Shown here one piece after another: positions 33,031-40,539 of a DNA stretch of 40,539 nt. The stretch is taken from positions 1 through 40,539 of the forward strand of contig JAGOSP010000010.1 in assembly GCA_018062205.1 (NCBI GenBank), given 5' to 3'. The notes below the pieces were generated by a model. It worked only from the letters and a program-made list of their open reading frames with translations. It was not told the origin of the DNA and made no database searches. The position numbers and the translations under genes are program-made. Source of the stretch: Candidatus Moraniibacteriota bacterium (GTDB taxonomy: Bacteria > Patescibacteriota > Minisyncoccia > Moranbacterales > UBA1568). Every line of letters begins with the position of its first letter. Position 1 is the first letter of the stretch.

Positions 33031-35088
33031 ATGCGCCAATTTCTTACTCTCAACGGCATACTATTCACTATATTTGCTTTTCTTTCATTCCTACCCCATG
33101 AGGGAGCGTTGCTTACTCGACTTATCTTTTCAATCTCCGCTTTATCAATAGTCTTCCTACTTCCAGGCTGGAATACTGCCGTGATTATTGCGACCATTTT
33201 CAAAAAAAAATTCTCTTCTCTTGAGTTCTTTACGTTCTCAATTGTCGCATCATTTATTGTTCCGGCACTGCTTCTTGCTGTCGAATATCAATATCTTCAT
33301 ATTCTTTTCCCTTCTCTTCCAATAATAAATACTCTTCTTATTTTTTTCGCCGCAACCATTTGCCTCCAACAAAACAAGAAACATTCTCTTCTTTTCAATA
33401 TCCCTCACAATCCAGGATCTTTTCGAAATCTTAAAATACTCTCTGCCGCAACGTTTCTCTATCTCTCTATCATGGTAAGCATGACTACCGCATATTATCC
33501 ACTGCCTGATCTTGACCCATACTATTGGCTCTCTCAAGCTCGTGACTTCTTTGCGAAAGAAAGCCTTCCGACATTTCTCAATTCAAGACCGCTTTTTATC
33601 GCATTCACCTACCTCTTTTCCATTGGTGCACAGATTGACCTCTATGCTTACTTCAAATACGCCCTCCCCTTACTCTCTGTGGTTCTTATTTTTCCAGCAG
33701 CGCTCATAGCGAAAAATTTCCGTTATCCGCTCCAGAAATCTCTTGCCTTCCTTTTTCCGTTCACAAGCGGAATTATCATTATTTTCCTCGGAGAATCAAT
33801 CCCACAAACAATCGTCAGTATTCTTGCTTTTTTCGTCGTTGCATTTGCTATCCACGCCTACTCCCAAAAGAATATCTTTTTCTTTTTTTTAGCGGGAGCC
33901 ACTGTCCTCTTTGGATATTTCTTTCACGAAGCGTTCATCATTCCACTTGTATCTTGGATACTTACCACGCTCTACTTTTTTCATGCACCCATTTTTCGCC
34001 TCATCAAAAAACACTTTCTGGTCGTTATCCTCCTTACCATTATTCTCCTCCCTTACTTAACACAAATTGGACAATACTGCCTAGGTATTTCAAAAATTTT
34101 TCTCAATAGTCTCTCAAATATCCATCCGAATCTTCTCTTTCCGCAAGAATATGTTAATGTCGACGGAAATCAAATGGGCTGGGGCAGCCTCTTCGGTGTT
34201 GCTAAATACTATCTCTTCTATGTTGGTCCAGCCTTACTTTTACTATTGTTTCTCCTCCCTACCATCAAGAAACATCTCTGGAAAGAATACCTGCGATCAC
34301 CTGAAGGGGTTTTTCTTTCGCTTTCCTTTCTTTGTTTTTTTATCATAGCGGAGGTACTTCCCCGAGCTATCGGGATAGCGTTCCTCCCTGATCGAGCGTG
34401 GATTTTCAGCGGAGTATTTGCGCTCGGTTTTTTTCTCCCTCTTTTCAAAACAAGAATCGGGGGAAATAAACTGGTCCTCATTTTTTTTCTCCTCGGTTTT
34501 TCAGCTAATATCGGCGCTGCGATTTATATCAACACCCTGAAAAAATATCTCATCCCTAGCGAACAACTCGCATCAGCAGAATGGATCAAAACACATCTTC
34601 CTCAAGAAAGAATCATTTTTACCGCCGAAAGCAGCCGGCTCTTAAAATTCTTTTCAAATTCACAAGTTGTCAGCATCAAAGATCCAAATTTTCTTTTTGA
34701 CGAATCCGTATTCGCAGAAAAATCTGAAACACGACAAGATGTCTCGATCACGTCAGAAAAGAAAGCTGCTATTGAATCCCTCCAAATAAGCGTGAACAAT
34801 CTTGATCTAGAAAGCGCTCTCTCTGATATTCAAAAAACAAAAAAACTCCTCGAAAAAATAGAAATACTTGAAGAAGAAAAGCAAGGAAAAGAACAAATTC
34901 AGAACAAAAAATATACACATTACGTATATTATGCTGCCCCAAATAAAAAAAATCCATATGCGGATCGTCCCTACATGGATAAAAAACCAGAAAGAGAAAT
35001 GGAAATGATTTTTAACAAACACCCCGAAAAATTCAAACTTCTGTACTCAGATGAAAAAAATCAAATCTTCTTATGGGAAATTCTCTAA
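33031..35088 (+). CDS. Large membrane protein, probable GT-C glycosyltransferase
   Basis: This encodes 685 residues with about 13 transmembrane helices. In the first large outer loop PLPDLDPYYWLSQARDF contains a DxD motif (Asp160, Asp162), as in GT-C enzymes such as oligosaccharyltransferases, and an HEAF motif follows later on. After the last helix (about 500) comes a soluble region of some 180 residues with a Lys/Glu-rich coiled coil (about 590-630) and a Tyr-rich end. No exact family is recognised. Function as a polyprenyl-phosphate-dependent glycosyltransferase is inferred from fold and neighbours. It overlaps the next gene by 16 bases, suggesting translational coupling. Confidence 0.82.
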   Translation: MRQFLTLNGILFTIFAFLSFLPHEGALLTRLIFSISALSIVFLLPGWNTAVIIATIFKKKFSSLEFFTFSIVASFIVPALLLAVEYQYLHILFPSLPIINTLLIFFAATICLQQNKKHSLLFNIPHNPGSFRNLKILSAATFLYLSIMVSMTTAYYPLPDLDPYYWLSQARDFFAKESLPTFLNSRPLFIAFTYLFSIGAQIDLYAYFKYALPLLSVVLIFPAALIAKNFRYPLQKSLAFLFPFTSGIIIIFLGESIPQTIVSILAFFVVAFAIHAYSQKNIFFFFLAGATVLFGYFFHEAFIIPLVSWILTTLYFFHAPIFRLIKKHFLVVILLTIILLPYLTQIGQYCLGISKIFLNSLSNIHPNLLFPQEYVNVDGNQMGWGSLFGVAKYYLFYVGPALLLLLFLLPTIKKHLWKEYLRSPEGVFLSLSFLCFFIIAEVLPRAIGIAFLPDRAWIFSGVFALGFFLPLFKTRIGGNKLVLIFFLLGFSANIGAAIYINTLKKYLIPSEQLASAEWIKTHLPQERIIFTAESSRLLKFFSNSQVVSIKDPNFLFDESVFAEKSETRQDVSITSEKKAAIESLQISVNNLDLESALSDIQKTKKLLEKIEILEEEKQGKEQIQNKKYTHYVYYAAPNKKNPYADRPYMDKKPEREMEMIFNKHPEKFKLLYSDEKNQIFLWEIL

Positions 35089-36269
35089 AAAAAATTGTTG
35101 TCTTTTCTCCATTCTACCCCCCGCATACCGGAGGACTTGAATCGCATAGCGACGAATTCAACAAACATCTCTCGAGTCGAGGGGTTGATATTCATGTCTT
35201 TGCCCCCCGTCTTCCAGAAGACGCTCCGAGGCAAGAAAATCGATACCAACGAGTCTCTATCACCAGATTCCCAGCCTGGGAAATTATTCATAATTATCCC
35301 CTCCCAAAATATTGGCCATTCTGGTGGAATCAAGAATTCTTTATCCTCTTTAAAAAGCTCTTTCAAGAGCAACCGGATATTGTCATTTCGAGAACCCGTT
35401 TCTTTAGCACGTCCCTTCTGGCAATCATCTACGCAAAACTTAAAAAAGTTCCCCTCGTACACATTGAACACGGATCAGGATTTGCTGAGTTCAACGGGTA
35501 TTTCAAAACGAAACTCGGACAAATCTATGACTTAATTTTTGGACAATTCGTTCTTCGATCTGCTCATCGTATTGTTGGCAACTCACATGCCACAAAACTG
35601 TTTGTCAAGAAACTTTGCGGACGATCTGACTGTAAGGTGATTTACCGTGGTGTTGAAATAAAAAAAATACTCTCAGCTCAAATCGATACTTCTCTTGCCT
35701 CAACAAAAGAAGATCAAAAAGATATCTATATTGGCTATATTGGAAGGCTTATTGATGGGAAAGGTGTGACAGATCTTCTTTTGGCACTCGCAAAACTCAA
35801 ATCCAATCACTGGCGATGTCTCATCGTCGGCGATGGCCCTGAAAAATCAAAACTCGAAGACATATCCCGAGAACTCGGTATTCAACATCAAGTTGATTTT
35901 TTCGGAAACCAATCCTTCGAAAAAGCAATGGGAATTCTTAAGGCATGCGACATCATTGTTAATCCAAGCTACACTGAAGGTATTCCCACTTCCATCATTG
36001 AAGCAGCTCTCTGCAGAAAAGCCATCATTGCGACCGATGTAGGCGGCACGAAAGAAATCATTACCGGAAAAGATGATGGATTTCTTATTCCACCAAGACA
36101 TCCTGAAATTTTACTCGAAAAACTCGAAATACTCATGGAAAACGAATACCTCCGAAACCGATTCTCCGAAGCAGCTTTTTTCCTTGTTCATGAAAAGTTT
36201 TCGTGGAATCGGGCAATCGATGAATACCTCGAAATTTTCTCTGCTCTCCTTGCCAATAAAAAAAATTAA
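35073..36269 (+). CDS. Glycosyltransferase family 4 protein
   Basis: This encodes 398 residues, GT-B fold. FSPFYPPHTGGLESHSDEF is the N-terminal Gly loop. The donor domain has IYRGVEIKKIL, YIGRLIDGKGV, IVGDGPEKSKLE, and the EX7E motif in SYTEGIPTSIIEAALCRKAIIATDVGG. It is a retaining sugar transferase at the cytoplasmic face, probably building a lipid-linked glycan. The ATG at 35073 lies inside the end of the upstream GT-C-like gene (16-base overlap) and has no SD, so re-initiation is likely. The sugar donor is unknown. Confidence 0.94.
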   Translation: MGNSLKKIVVFSPFYPPHTGGLESHSDEFNKHLSSRGVDIHVFAPRLPEDAPRQENRYQRVSITRFPAWEIIHNYPLPKYWPFWWNQEFFILFKKLFQEQPDIVISRTRFFSTSLLAIIYAKLKKVPLVHIEHGSGFAEFNGYFKTKLGQIYDLIFGQFVLRSAHRIVGNSHATKLFVKKLCGRSDCKVIYRGVEIKKILSAQIDTSLASTKEDQKDIYIGYIGRLIDGKGVTDLLLALAKLKSNHWRCLIVGDGPEKSKLEDISRELGIQHQVDFFGNQSFEKAMGILKACDIIVNPSYTEGIPTSIIEAALCRKAIIATDVGGTKEIITGKDDGFLIPPRHPEILLEKLEILMENEYLRNRFSEAAFFLVHEKFSWNRAIDEYLEIFSALLANKKN

Positions 36270-36318
36270 CTTTTATTTCTTTTCCATTCATTTCTCATTA
36301 CTTGTTCACTGATTACTT

Positions 36319-38211
36319 ATGTGTGGCATCGCTGGCAAAATTTCCTTCTCATCAAAATCTATCTCTCCTCAAGAGATAGAAAAAATGACTGATGCTATCA
36401 AACACCGTGGTCCAGATGATAGCGGTTCCTATGTCTCTCCGAACCAAAAAGTTGGGCTCGGACACCGGAGACTTGCTATTATCGATCTCTCCCCGCTTGG
36501 ACATCAACCAATGCGTTATCTTGATCGCTACGAAATCGTCTTCAATGGAGAAATCTACAACTTCCAGGAGAAACGAGACGCACTTGAAAAAGAAGGTTCC
36601 GTATTCACTTCACATTCCGATACCGAAGTTATTCTTGCTCTCTACGACAAATATCGCGAAAAATGCCTCGACCATCTCCGCGGAATGTTCGCCTTCGCCA
36701 TCTACGACGAAAAGGAAAACACACTCTTTGCGGCCCGTGACCGAGTTGGGAAAAAGCCTTTCAAGTACTACCAGGATGAAAATGTCTTCCTATTTGGCTC
36801 TGAATTAAAAACTATTCTCACTCAGCCTGAATACCATCGAGAGCCAGACTATACGGCTATTCATCACTATCTTACTCTACAATACGTACCAGCTCCGCTC
36901 ACCGGATTCAAAGGTATCAAGAAACTTGAACCAGCTCACTATTTTCTTCTTGATCTAAATACGAAAAAATTCCAGAAAGAACGCTACTGGAAGCTCGACT
37001 ATTCTCACAAACTTCAGCTTCCAGAATCTGAGTGGAAAACAAGAATCATCAACAAACTGGATGAATCTACACGGCTCCGTATGATTTCCGATGTGCCACT
37101 TGGAGCATTTCTTTCGGGTGGTGTTGATTCGAGCGCTATTGTTGCCATGATGGCACGGCACTCAAGCAAACCGATTAAAACTTTTTCTGTTGGTTTTAAG
37201 GAAGAAAAGTATAATGAGCTCCCCTATGCGAAACGAGTCGCTGAAACTTTTAAAACTGACCACACCGAATTTATTGTTGAACCTCATGCGATTGATGTTC
37301 TTCCATTGCTTGTCCACCACTACGAAGAGCCTTTCGCTGATTCGAGCGCTCTCCCGACTTACTATGTCTCCAAACTCACTCGGGACCACGTAACAGTCGC
37401 ACTCAATGGAGATGGTGGGGACGAAAATTTTGGGGGATATAGTCGATATAGCGCTTTCCAAATTTCTCTACTTTGTGATCGCTTGAGTTTTCTCCATAAA
37501 AATATCGGGACACCCCTCGCCAAATTTGCCGCGAACACTATTCAAAATACCTTCTTTGATCGTATTCATCGCTTTAGCCGATCACTCTCTGAAGACTACC
37601 GAAAGCGCTACATGGACTACACTTCCTACTTTACCAATCCACAAAAAGCACAGCTCTATACTGATGAATTTAAACAAAAAGTCTGGGAAGAAAATACGTA
37701 CGATCTTATCGCTCAAAAGTTTGATCAGAGCGGATCATCTAACCGAACCGAGCAGGCCGTCTTCGCAGATTTCAATACCTATCTTCCAGACGACCTCATG
37801 GTCAAGGTAGACATCGCCAGTATGGCTGTTGCGCTCGAAGGACGCTCTCCGTTTCTTGATCACGAAATGCTCGAGCTTTCTGCTCAAATACCTTTCCATC
37901 TTAAAATCAAGGGACTCAATAATAAAAAATATATTCTGAAAGAGGCACTCCGTGGCATTGTTCCTGATGAAGTTATGTTCCGTCCGAAAATGGGCTTCGG
38001 CATCCCAATTGCCGACTGGTTCCGAAATGAACTCAAAGAATACGCAAGTGAAAAACTCCTTGAAGGGAGACTCGTCAAAGAAAATTTTTTTCGCCGAGAA
38101 TATATTGCTCATATACTCAACCAACATTGCACAACTCGCATAAATTTTTCCCCCCATATTTGGGCGCTTCTCACTCTTGAACTTTGGTTTGAGGAATATT
38201 TTCCATCATGA
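36319..38211 (+). CDS. asnB: Asparagine synthetase (glutamine-hydrolysing)
   Basis: This encodes 630 residues. Cys2 is the N-terminal nucleophile of the glutamine amidotransferase domain (MCGIAG, then RGPDDSG and NGEIYN). The synthetase domain has the ATP-pyrophosphate loop SGGVDSS (266-272). It makes Asn from Asp, Gln and ATP. AsnB homologues inside surface-glycan clusters may instead amidate sugar acids such as glucuronic acid derivatives, which would suit the nearby ugd. This is speculative; the sequence has all the residues for the usual reaction. No SD is seen; a 49-base AT-rich gap separates it from the GT4 gene. Confidence 0.95.
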   Translation: MCGIAGKISFSSKSISPQEIEKMTDAIKHRGPDDSGSYVSPNQKVGLGHRRLAIIDLSPLGHQPMRYLDRYEIVFNGEIYNFQEKRDALEKEGSVFTSHSDTEVILALYDKYREKCLDHLRGMFAFAIYDEKENTLFAARDRVGKKPFKYYQDENVFLFGSELKTILTQPEYHREPDYTAIHHYLTLQYVPAPLTGFKGIKKLEPAHYFLLDLNTKKFQKERYWKLDYSHKLQLPESEWKTRIINKLDESTRLRMISDVPLGAFLSGGVDSSAIVAMMARHSSKPIKTFSVGFKEEKYNELPYAKRVAETFKTDHTEFIVEPHAIDVLPLLVHHYEEPFADSSALPTYYVSKLTRDHVTVALNGDGGDENFGGYSRYSAFQISLLCDRLSFLHKNIGTPLAKFAANTIQNTFFDRIHRFSRSLSEDYRKRYMDYTSYFTNPQKAQLYTDEFKQKVWEENTYDLIAQKFDQSGSSNRTEQAVFADFNTYLPDDLMVKVDIASMAVALEGRSPFLDHEMLELSAQIPFHLKIKGLNNKKYILKEALRGIVPDEVMFRPKMGFGIPIADWFRNELKEYASEKLLEGRLVKENFFRREYIAHILNQHCTTRINFSPHIWALLTLELWFEEYFPS

Positions 38212-38265
38212 TATAATGGCAGAAATAATGGGTATTAAACCCCTATTTTATCTGCGCTCAGCTCG

Positions 38266-38289
38266 GAAACGAAAGTAAATTTTCGTTTC
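38266..38289 (+). promoter_or_regulatory. Perfect hairpin in the leader of the methyltransferase gene
   Basis: GAAACGAAA, six bases, TTTCGTTTC: a perfect 9-bp inverted repeat 40 bases before the start codon. There is no T run after it on either strand, so it is not a typical terminator. It may be an operator or an RNA stem. A TATAAT box (38211-38216) lies upstream. Confidence 0.45.
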
Positions 38290-38329
38290 ACTCACTACGC
38301 TTGGTAATAAGCAATAAAGACTGAAATAC

Positions 38330-39418
38330 ATGCGACGAAACCATCTCCCGTATCTCTCTGATCCGCTTTCAGGCACCTCTTTCGAAATAATAAACTTTCA
38401 GGAAAAAAGTTCTCATATTATTTCCGGCATACTCATCGCTCAGAATACTTGGTATCCAATTATCAACGGCGTACCGCGTATTCTTGTAGATGAACTCAAA
38501 GAAAATCTCCTCCAAACACATCAAGAATTTTTCAATACCTGGAAAGAAAAACTCCCTGAAAATGTTCGTGGTGAATGGCAAAAATCTATCGACGCTATCC
38601 CAGATCTTGATGCCTTTTGGAAGCACCAAAAAAGAACTGCTGAAAGCTTTGCTTACGAATGGAAATACATCTACAAAGAGAACAGTTATGAAAAGAATAA
38701 CTTTTTTCATTTTCTCTCCCCCTTTCTCAATGAATCACAACTCAAAGGGAAAAAGACTCTGGACATCGGGTGTGGTTCCGGAAGATTTACCAAATGGGCA
38801 GCGCTCTCAGGAACAGAAGTTTCCTTTGGATCTGATCTCGGTGAAACCGTTGAGGTTGCCTACAACATGACTCAAGATCTTCCGAATGTCTGCATTGTCC
38901 AGTCAGATATTTATCGCATGCCATTCCTTGATACTTTCGATATTTCTTACTCTATCGGAGTGCTCCATCATCTTCCTCGTCCAAAACAAGGTTTTTTGAA
39001 ACTTCTCAAAGTCATCAAAAAAAATGGACAATTTCTCATATGGGTCTACAATCGTCGCAATAACGCCCGAGCGATCTACTTCTACGAACCACTTCGAAAT
39101 ATACTCAAGAAACTTCCAAAACCATTCCTCTTTCAGCTCTGCTATATCCCAGGCGGTATCGTTCATCTGATTAACCTCTTCGGCAATCTCCTCACGAAAA
39201 TCGGATTGACATCGCTCGCGCAAAAACTCCCCTTCGCCTATTATGCCCATTTCCCTTTCAATATGAAACTCAACGATGCCTTCGATGTTCTTGCCACACC
39301 AAAGAGCAATTATTACTACGTCGAAGATATTGAACGATGGTTTCACGACGGACGACTCAGTAAGGTGCGCTCTTTTGAACACCCCGAGGCTGGCATCACC
39401 TGCATCGGCATCCGCTAA
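38330..39418 (+). CDS. Class I SAM-dependent methyltransferase with Trm112-like N-terminus
   Basis: This encodes 362 residues. The first 55 residues resemble a Trm112-like domain (YLSDPLSGTSFEI, then WYPIINGVPRIL), but the four zinc Cys usual in that domain are absent. Motif I LDIGCGSGRF (144-153) starts a Rossmann-type methyltransferase domain, with SDLGE and a post-motif SYSIGVLHHLPRP typical of small-molecule or glycan methyltransferases. A C-terminal part of about 120 residues with hydrophobic helices (LFQLCYIPGGIVHLINLFG) may touch the membrane or a lipid acceptor. In this cluster it may methylate a sugar or a lipid-linked glycan. It follows asnB after 118 bases. Confidence 0.9.
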   Translation: MRRNHLPYLSDPLSGTSFEIINFQEKSSHIISGILIAQNTWYPIINGVPRILVDELKENLLQTHQEFFNTWKEKLPENVRGEWQKSIDAIPDLDAFWKHQKRTAESFAYEWKYIYKENSYEKNNFFHFLSPFLNESQLKGKKTLDIGCGSGRFTKWAALSGTEVSFGSDLGETVEVAYNMTQDLPNVCIVQSDIYRMPFLDTFDISYSIGVLHHLPRPKQGFLKLLKVIKKNGQFLIWVYNRRNNARAIYFYEPLRNILKKLPKPFLFQLCYIPGGIVHLINLFGNLLTKIGLTSLAQKLPFAYYAHFPFNMKLNDAFDVLATPKSNYYYVEDIERWFHDGRLSKVRSFEHPEAGITCIGIR

Positions 39419-39434
39419 TAAAAAGGGAGCGCAT

Positions 39435-39462
39435 CTTTTACTCTGATTCAGTATGGTAAAAG
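39435..39462 (+). promoter_or_regulatory. Inverted repeat over the likely -10 box of the RhuM gene
   Basis: CTTTTAC (39435-39441) and GTAAAAG (39456-39462) flank a 14-base spacer. A TATGGT box (39452-39457) overlaps the right arm. It is a plausible operator for autoregulation, but the -35 is poor. Confidence 0.35.
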
Positions 39463-39493
39463 TTCTCATTCCAACTTTAATCAAGCAGACAGC

Positions 39494-40504
39494 ATGAACG
39501 GAAAAACTCCAGTGGAATCTGAGTTCCTTCTCTATACCACCCCTGAAGGATTCATACGCATCGACGTCCTGTTTCAGGATGAAACCGCCTGGCTTACCCA
39601 AAAGCGGATGGCGGAACTTTTTGGTGTCGATATACGAACAATCAGCGAACACCTGCAAACTCTATTCAATAGCGCCGAATTAAAGCCAGATTCAGTTATC
39701 CGGAAATTCCGGAATACTGCCTCGGATGGTAAGTCGTACGAAACCCAATTCTATAACCTGGATGCCATCATTTCCGTCGGCTACCGGGTCAATTCCGAAC
39801 AAGCGACTCGTTTTCGTGCCTGGGCGACACGCACACTCCGCGAATATATTGTGAAAGGATTCGCCATTGATGACGAACACCTCAAAAACGGTCGTCATTT
39901 CGGAAAAGACTACTTCGACGAGCTGCTCGAAAAGATACGCGAGATACGCGCGAGTGAACGGAGGTTCTACCAGAAAATCACGGATATCTATGCACAATGC
40001 AGCATCGACTACAACAAGGATGCGACAATAACGGAAACATTCTACAAAACTGTCCAGAACAAACTTCATTTCGCCATAACCGGGTACACCGCCGCCGAAC
40101 TCATAGCCGAACGCGCGAAAAACACTGACCCACATATGGGGCTTTCGACATGGAAAAACGCCCCTCAAGGGAAGATTCTCAAGACAGATATCGTCGTAGC
40201 GAAAAACTATCTACACAAAAAAGAACTTTCGGAGTTGAACCGGATCGTTTCGATGTACCTCGACTACGCCGAAAATCAGGCGAAAAAGGAGCGGGCAATG
40301 ACCATGCACGATTGGACCGGGAAACTCGATGCCTTTCTCGGATTCAATGAGTACGAAATTCTTGATAACCCCGGAAAAGTTTCACACGAAGTCGCCAGAC
40401 ATCTCGCAGAAAACGAATACGAGAAATTCCGCGTCACACAAGATCGATTATTCGAGTCGGACTTTGATCGAGAAACAAAAAAATATCTGGATAAATCCGC
40501 ATGA
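39494..40504 (+). CDS. RhuM family protein
   Basis: This encodes 336 residues. It matches the RhuM (virulence-associated) family: EFLLYTTPEGFIRIDVLFQDETAWLTQKRMAELFGV near the N-terminus, with a helix-turn-helix-like segment (MAELFGVDIRTISEHL), RVNSEQATRFRAWATRTLREYIVKGF, and the C-terminal EKIREIRASERRFYQKITDIYA and LSELNRIVSMYLDYAE stretches. The biochemical role of RhuM is not established; homologues are scattered among bacteria and often sit on mobile or defence-like islands. Its codon use is more GC-rich than the flanking glycan genes, and it interrupts them. No toxin or antitoxin partner is seen beside it. Confidence 0.94.
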   Translation: MNGKTPVESEFLLYTTPEGFIRIDVLFQDETAWLTQKRMAELFGVDIRTISEHLQTLFNSAELKPDSVIRKFRNTASDGKSYETQFYNLDAIISVGYRVNSEQATRFRAWATRTLREYIVKGFAIDDEHLKNGRHFGKDYFDELLEKIREIRASERRFYQKITDIYAQCSIDYNKDATITETFYKTVQNKLHFAITGYTAAELIAERAKNTDPHMGLSTWKNAPQGKILKTDIVVAKNYLHKKELSELNRIVSMYLDYAENQAKKERAMTMHDWTGKLDAFLGFNEYEILDNPGKVSHEVARHLAENEYEKFRVTQDRLFESDFDRETKKYLDKSA

Positions 40505-40509
40505 TTTTT

Positions 40510-40539
40510 ATGCCTAAGAAAAAAATCATTCACATCATC
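40510..40539 (+). CDS. Start of a further gene (possible glycosyltransferase), cut by window end
   Basis: An ATG six bases after the RhuM stop opens a frame reading MPKKKIIHII up to the window end. This basic-then-hydrophobic start is common in GT4 glycosyltransferases, which would continue the glycan cluster. Ten residues cannot prove it. Confidence 0.4.
   Translation, partial: MPKKKIIHII

Noticed and set aside
38903-39658. 251-residue minus-strand open frame
   Set aside because: It is antisense to the methyltransferase and the start of the RhuM gene, both with clear family motifs.
1-40539. UGA recoded as Gly (code 25), known in some CPR lineages
   Set aside because: TGA works as a stop at the ends of several genes (small subunit, NuoH-like subunit, RhuM), and no conserved frame needs read-through.
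1-40539. tRNA, rRNA genes or a CRISPR array
   Set aside because: I found no cloverleaf with a GTTCRANNC arm, no rRNA signature and no regularly spaced direct repeats.
39419-40539. Toxin-antitoxin pair or insertion sequence around the RhuM gene
   Set aside because: No partner gene, transposase or terminal inverted repeats with target duplications could be seen in the part inside the window.

Overview
The window is bacterial. It carries lepA, mltG, recJ, dnaJ under a CIRCE operator, and sigma70-type promoters. It uses the standard code, with TGA as a stop. AT-leaning sequence, tight operons, several multi-membrane-segment hypothetical proteins, and housekeeping genes that mostly start behind A-rich leaders without Shine-Dalgarno (SD) sites suggest a Patescibacteria/CPR (Parcubacteria-like) genome. 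That placement is an inference; no rRNA or other decisive marker is present.

Layout. (1) 1-4242: the tail of a membrane-protein gene, a membrane protein, a secreted protein with its own promoter and terminator, an ABC-F ATPase (minus strand), and a three-gene operon of small unknown proteins (two of them tandem paralogues) between a strong promoter and a terminator. (2) 4269-11711, minus: a six-gene operon for a complex-I/group-4-hydrogenase-like membrane complex of the Ehr type. The four membrane subunits look intact. The large subunit has lost all four NiFe cysteines and the small subunit has lost all four [4Fe-4S] ligands, so no subunit has a recognisable redox cofactor site. (3) 11768-23342, minus: housekeeping operons (dedA, periplasmic adaptor, rnhA; pseudo-receiver, recJ and a small gene; dnaJ with CIRCE; membrane protein and mltG; trxA, yjbQ-like and pcm; lepA). 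(4) 23549-24051, plus: a stand-alone cassette of promoter, structured leader, 61-residue Cys-rich protein and terminator. (5) 24090-40539: a surface-glycan/glycosylation region with UDP-glucose dehydrogenase, three polyprenyl-phosphate-type GT2 enzymes, DUF2304, two large GT-C-like membrane proteins, two GT4 enzymes, a flippase-like protein, asparagine synthetase and a methyltransferase. A foreign-looking RhuM-family gene is inserted before what appears to be another glycosyltransferase.

The strongest candidate for something undescribed is the Ehr-like operon: a complete ion-translocating membrane arm joined to a peripheral arm with no metal ligands. Other points worth a look are the receiver protein without a phosphoacceptor next to recJ, the small-gene cassettes with textbook expression signals in an otherwise SD-poor genome, and the structured leader of the Cys-rich mini-protein.
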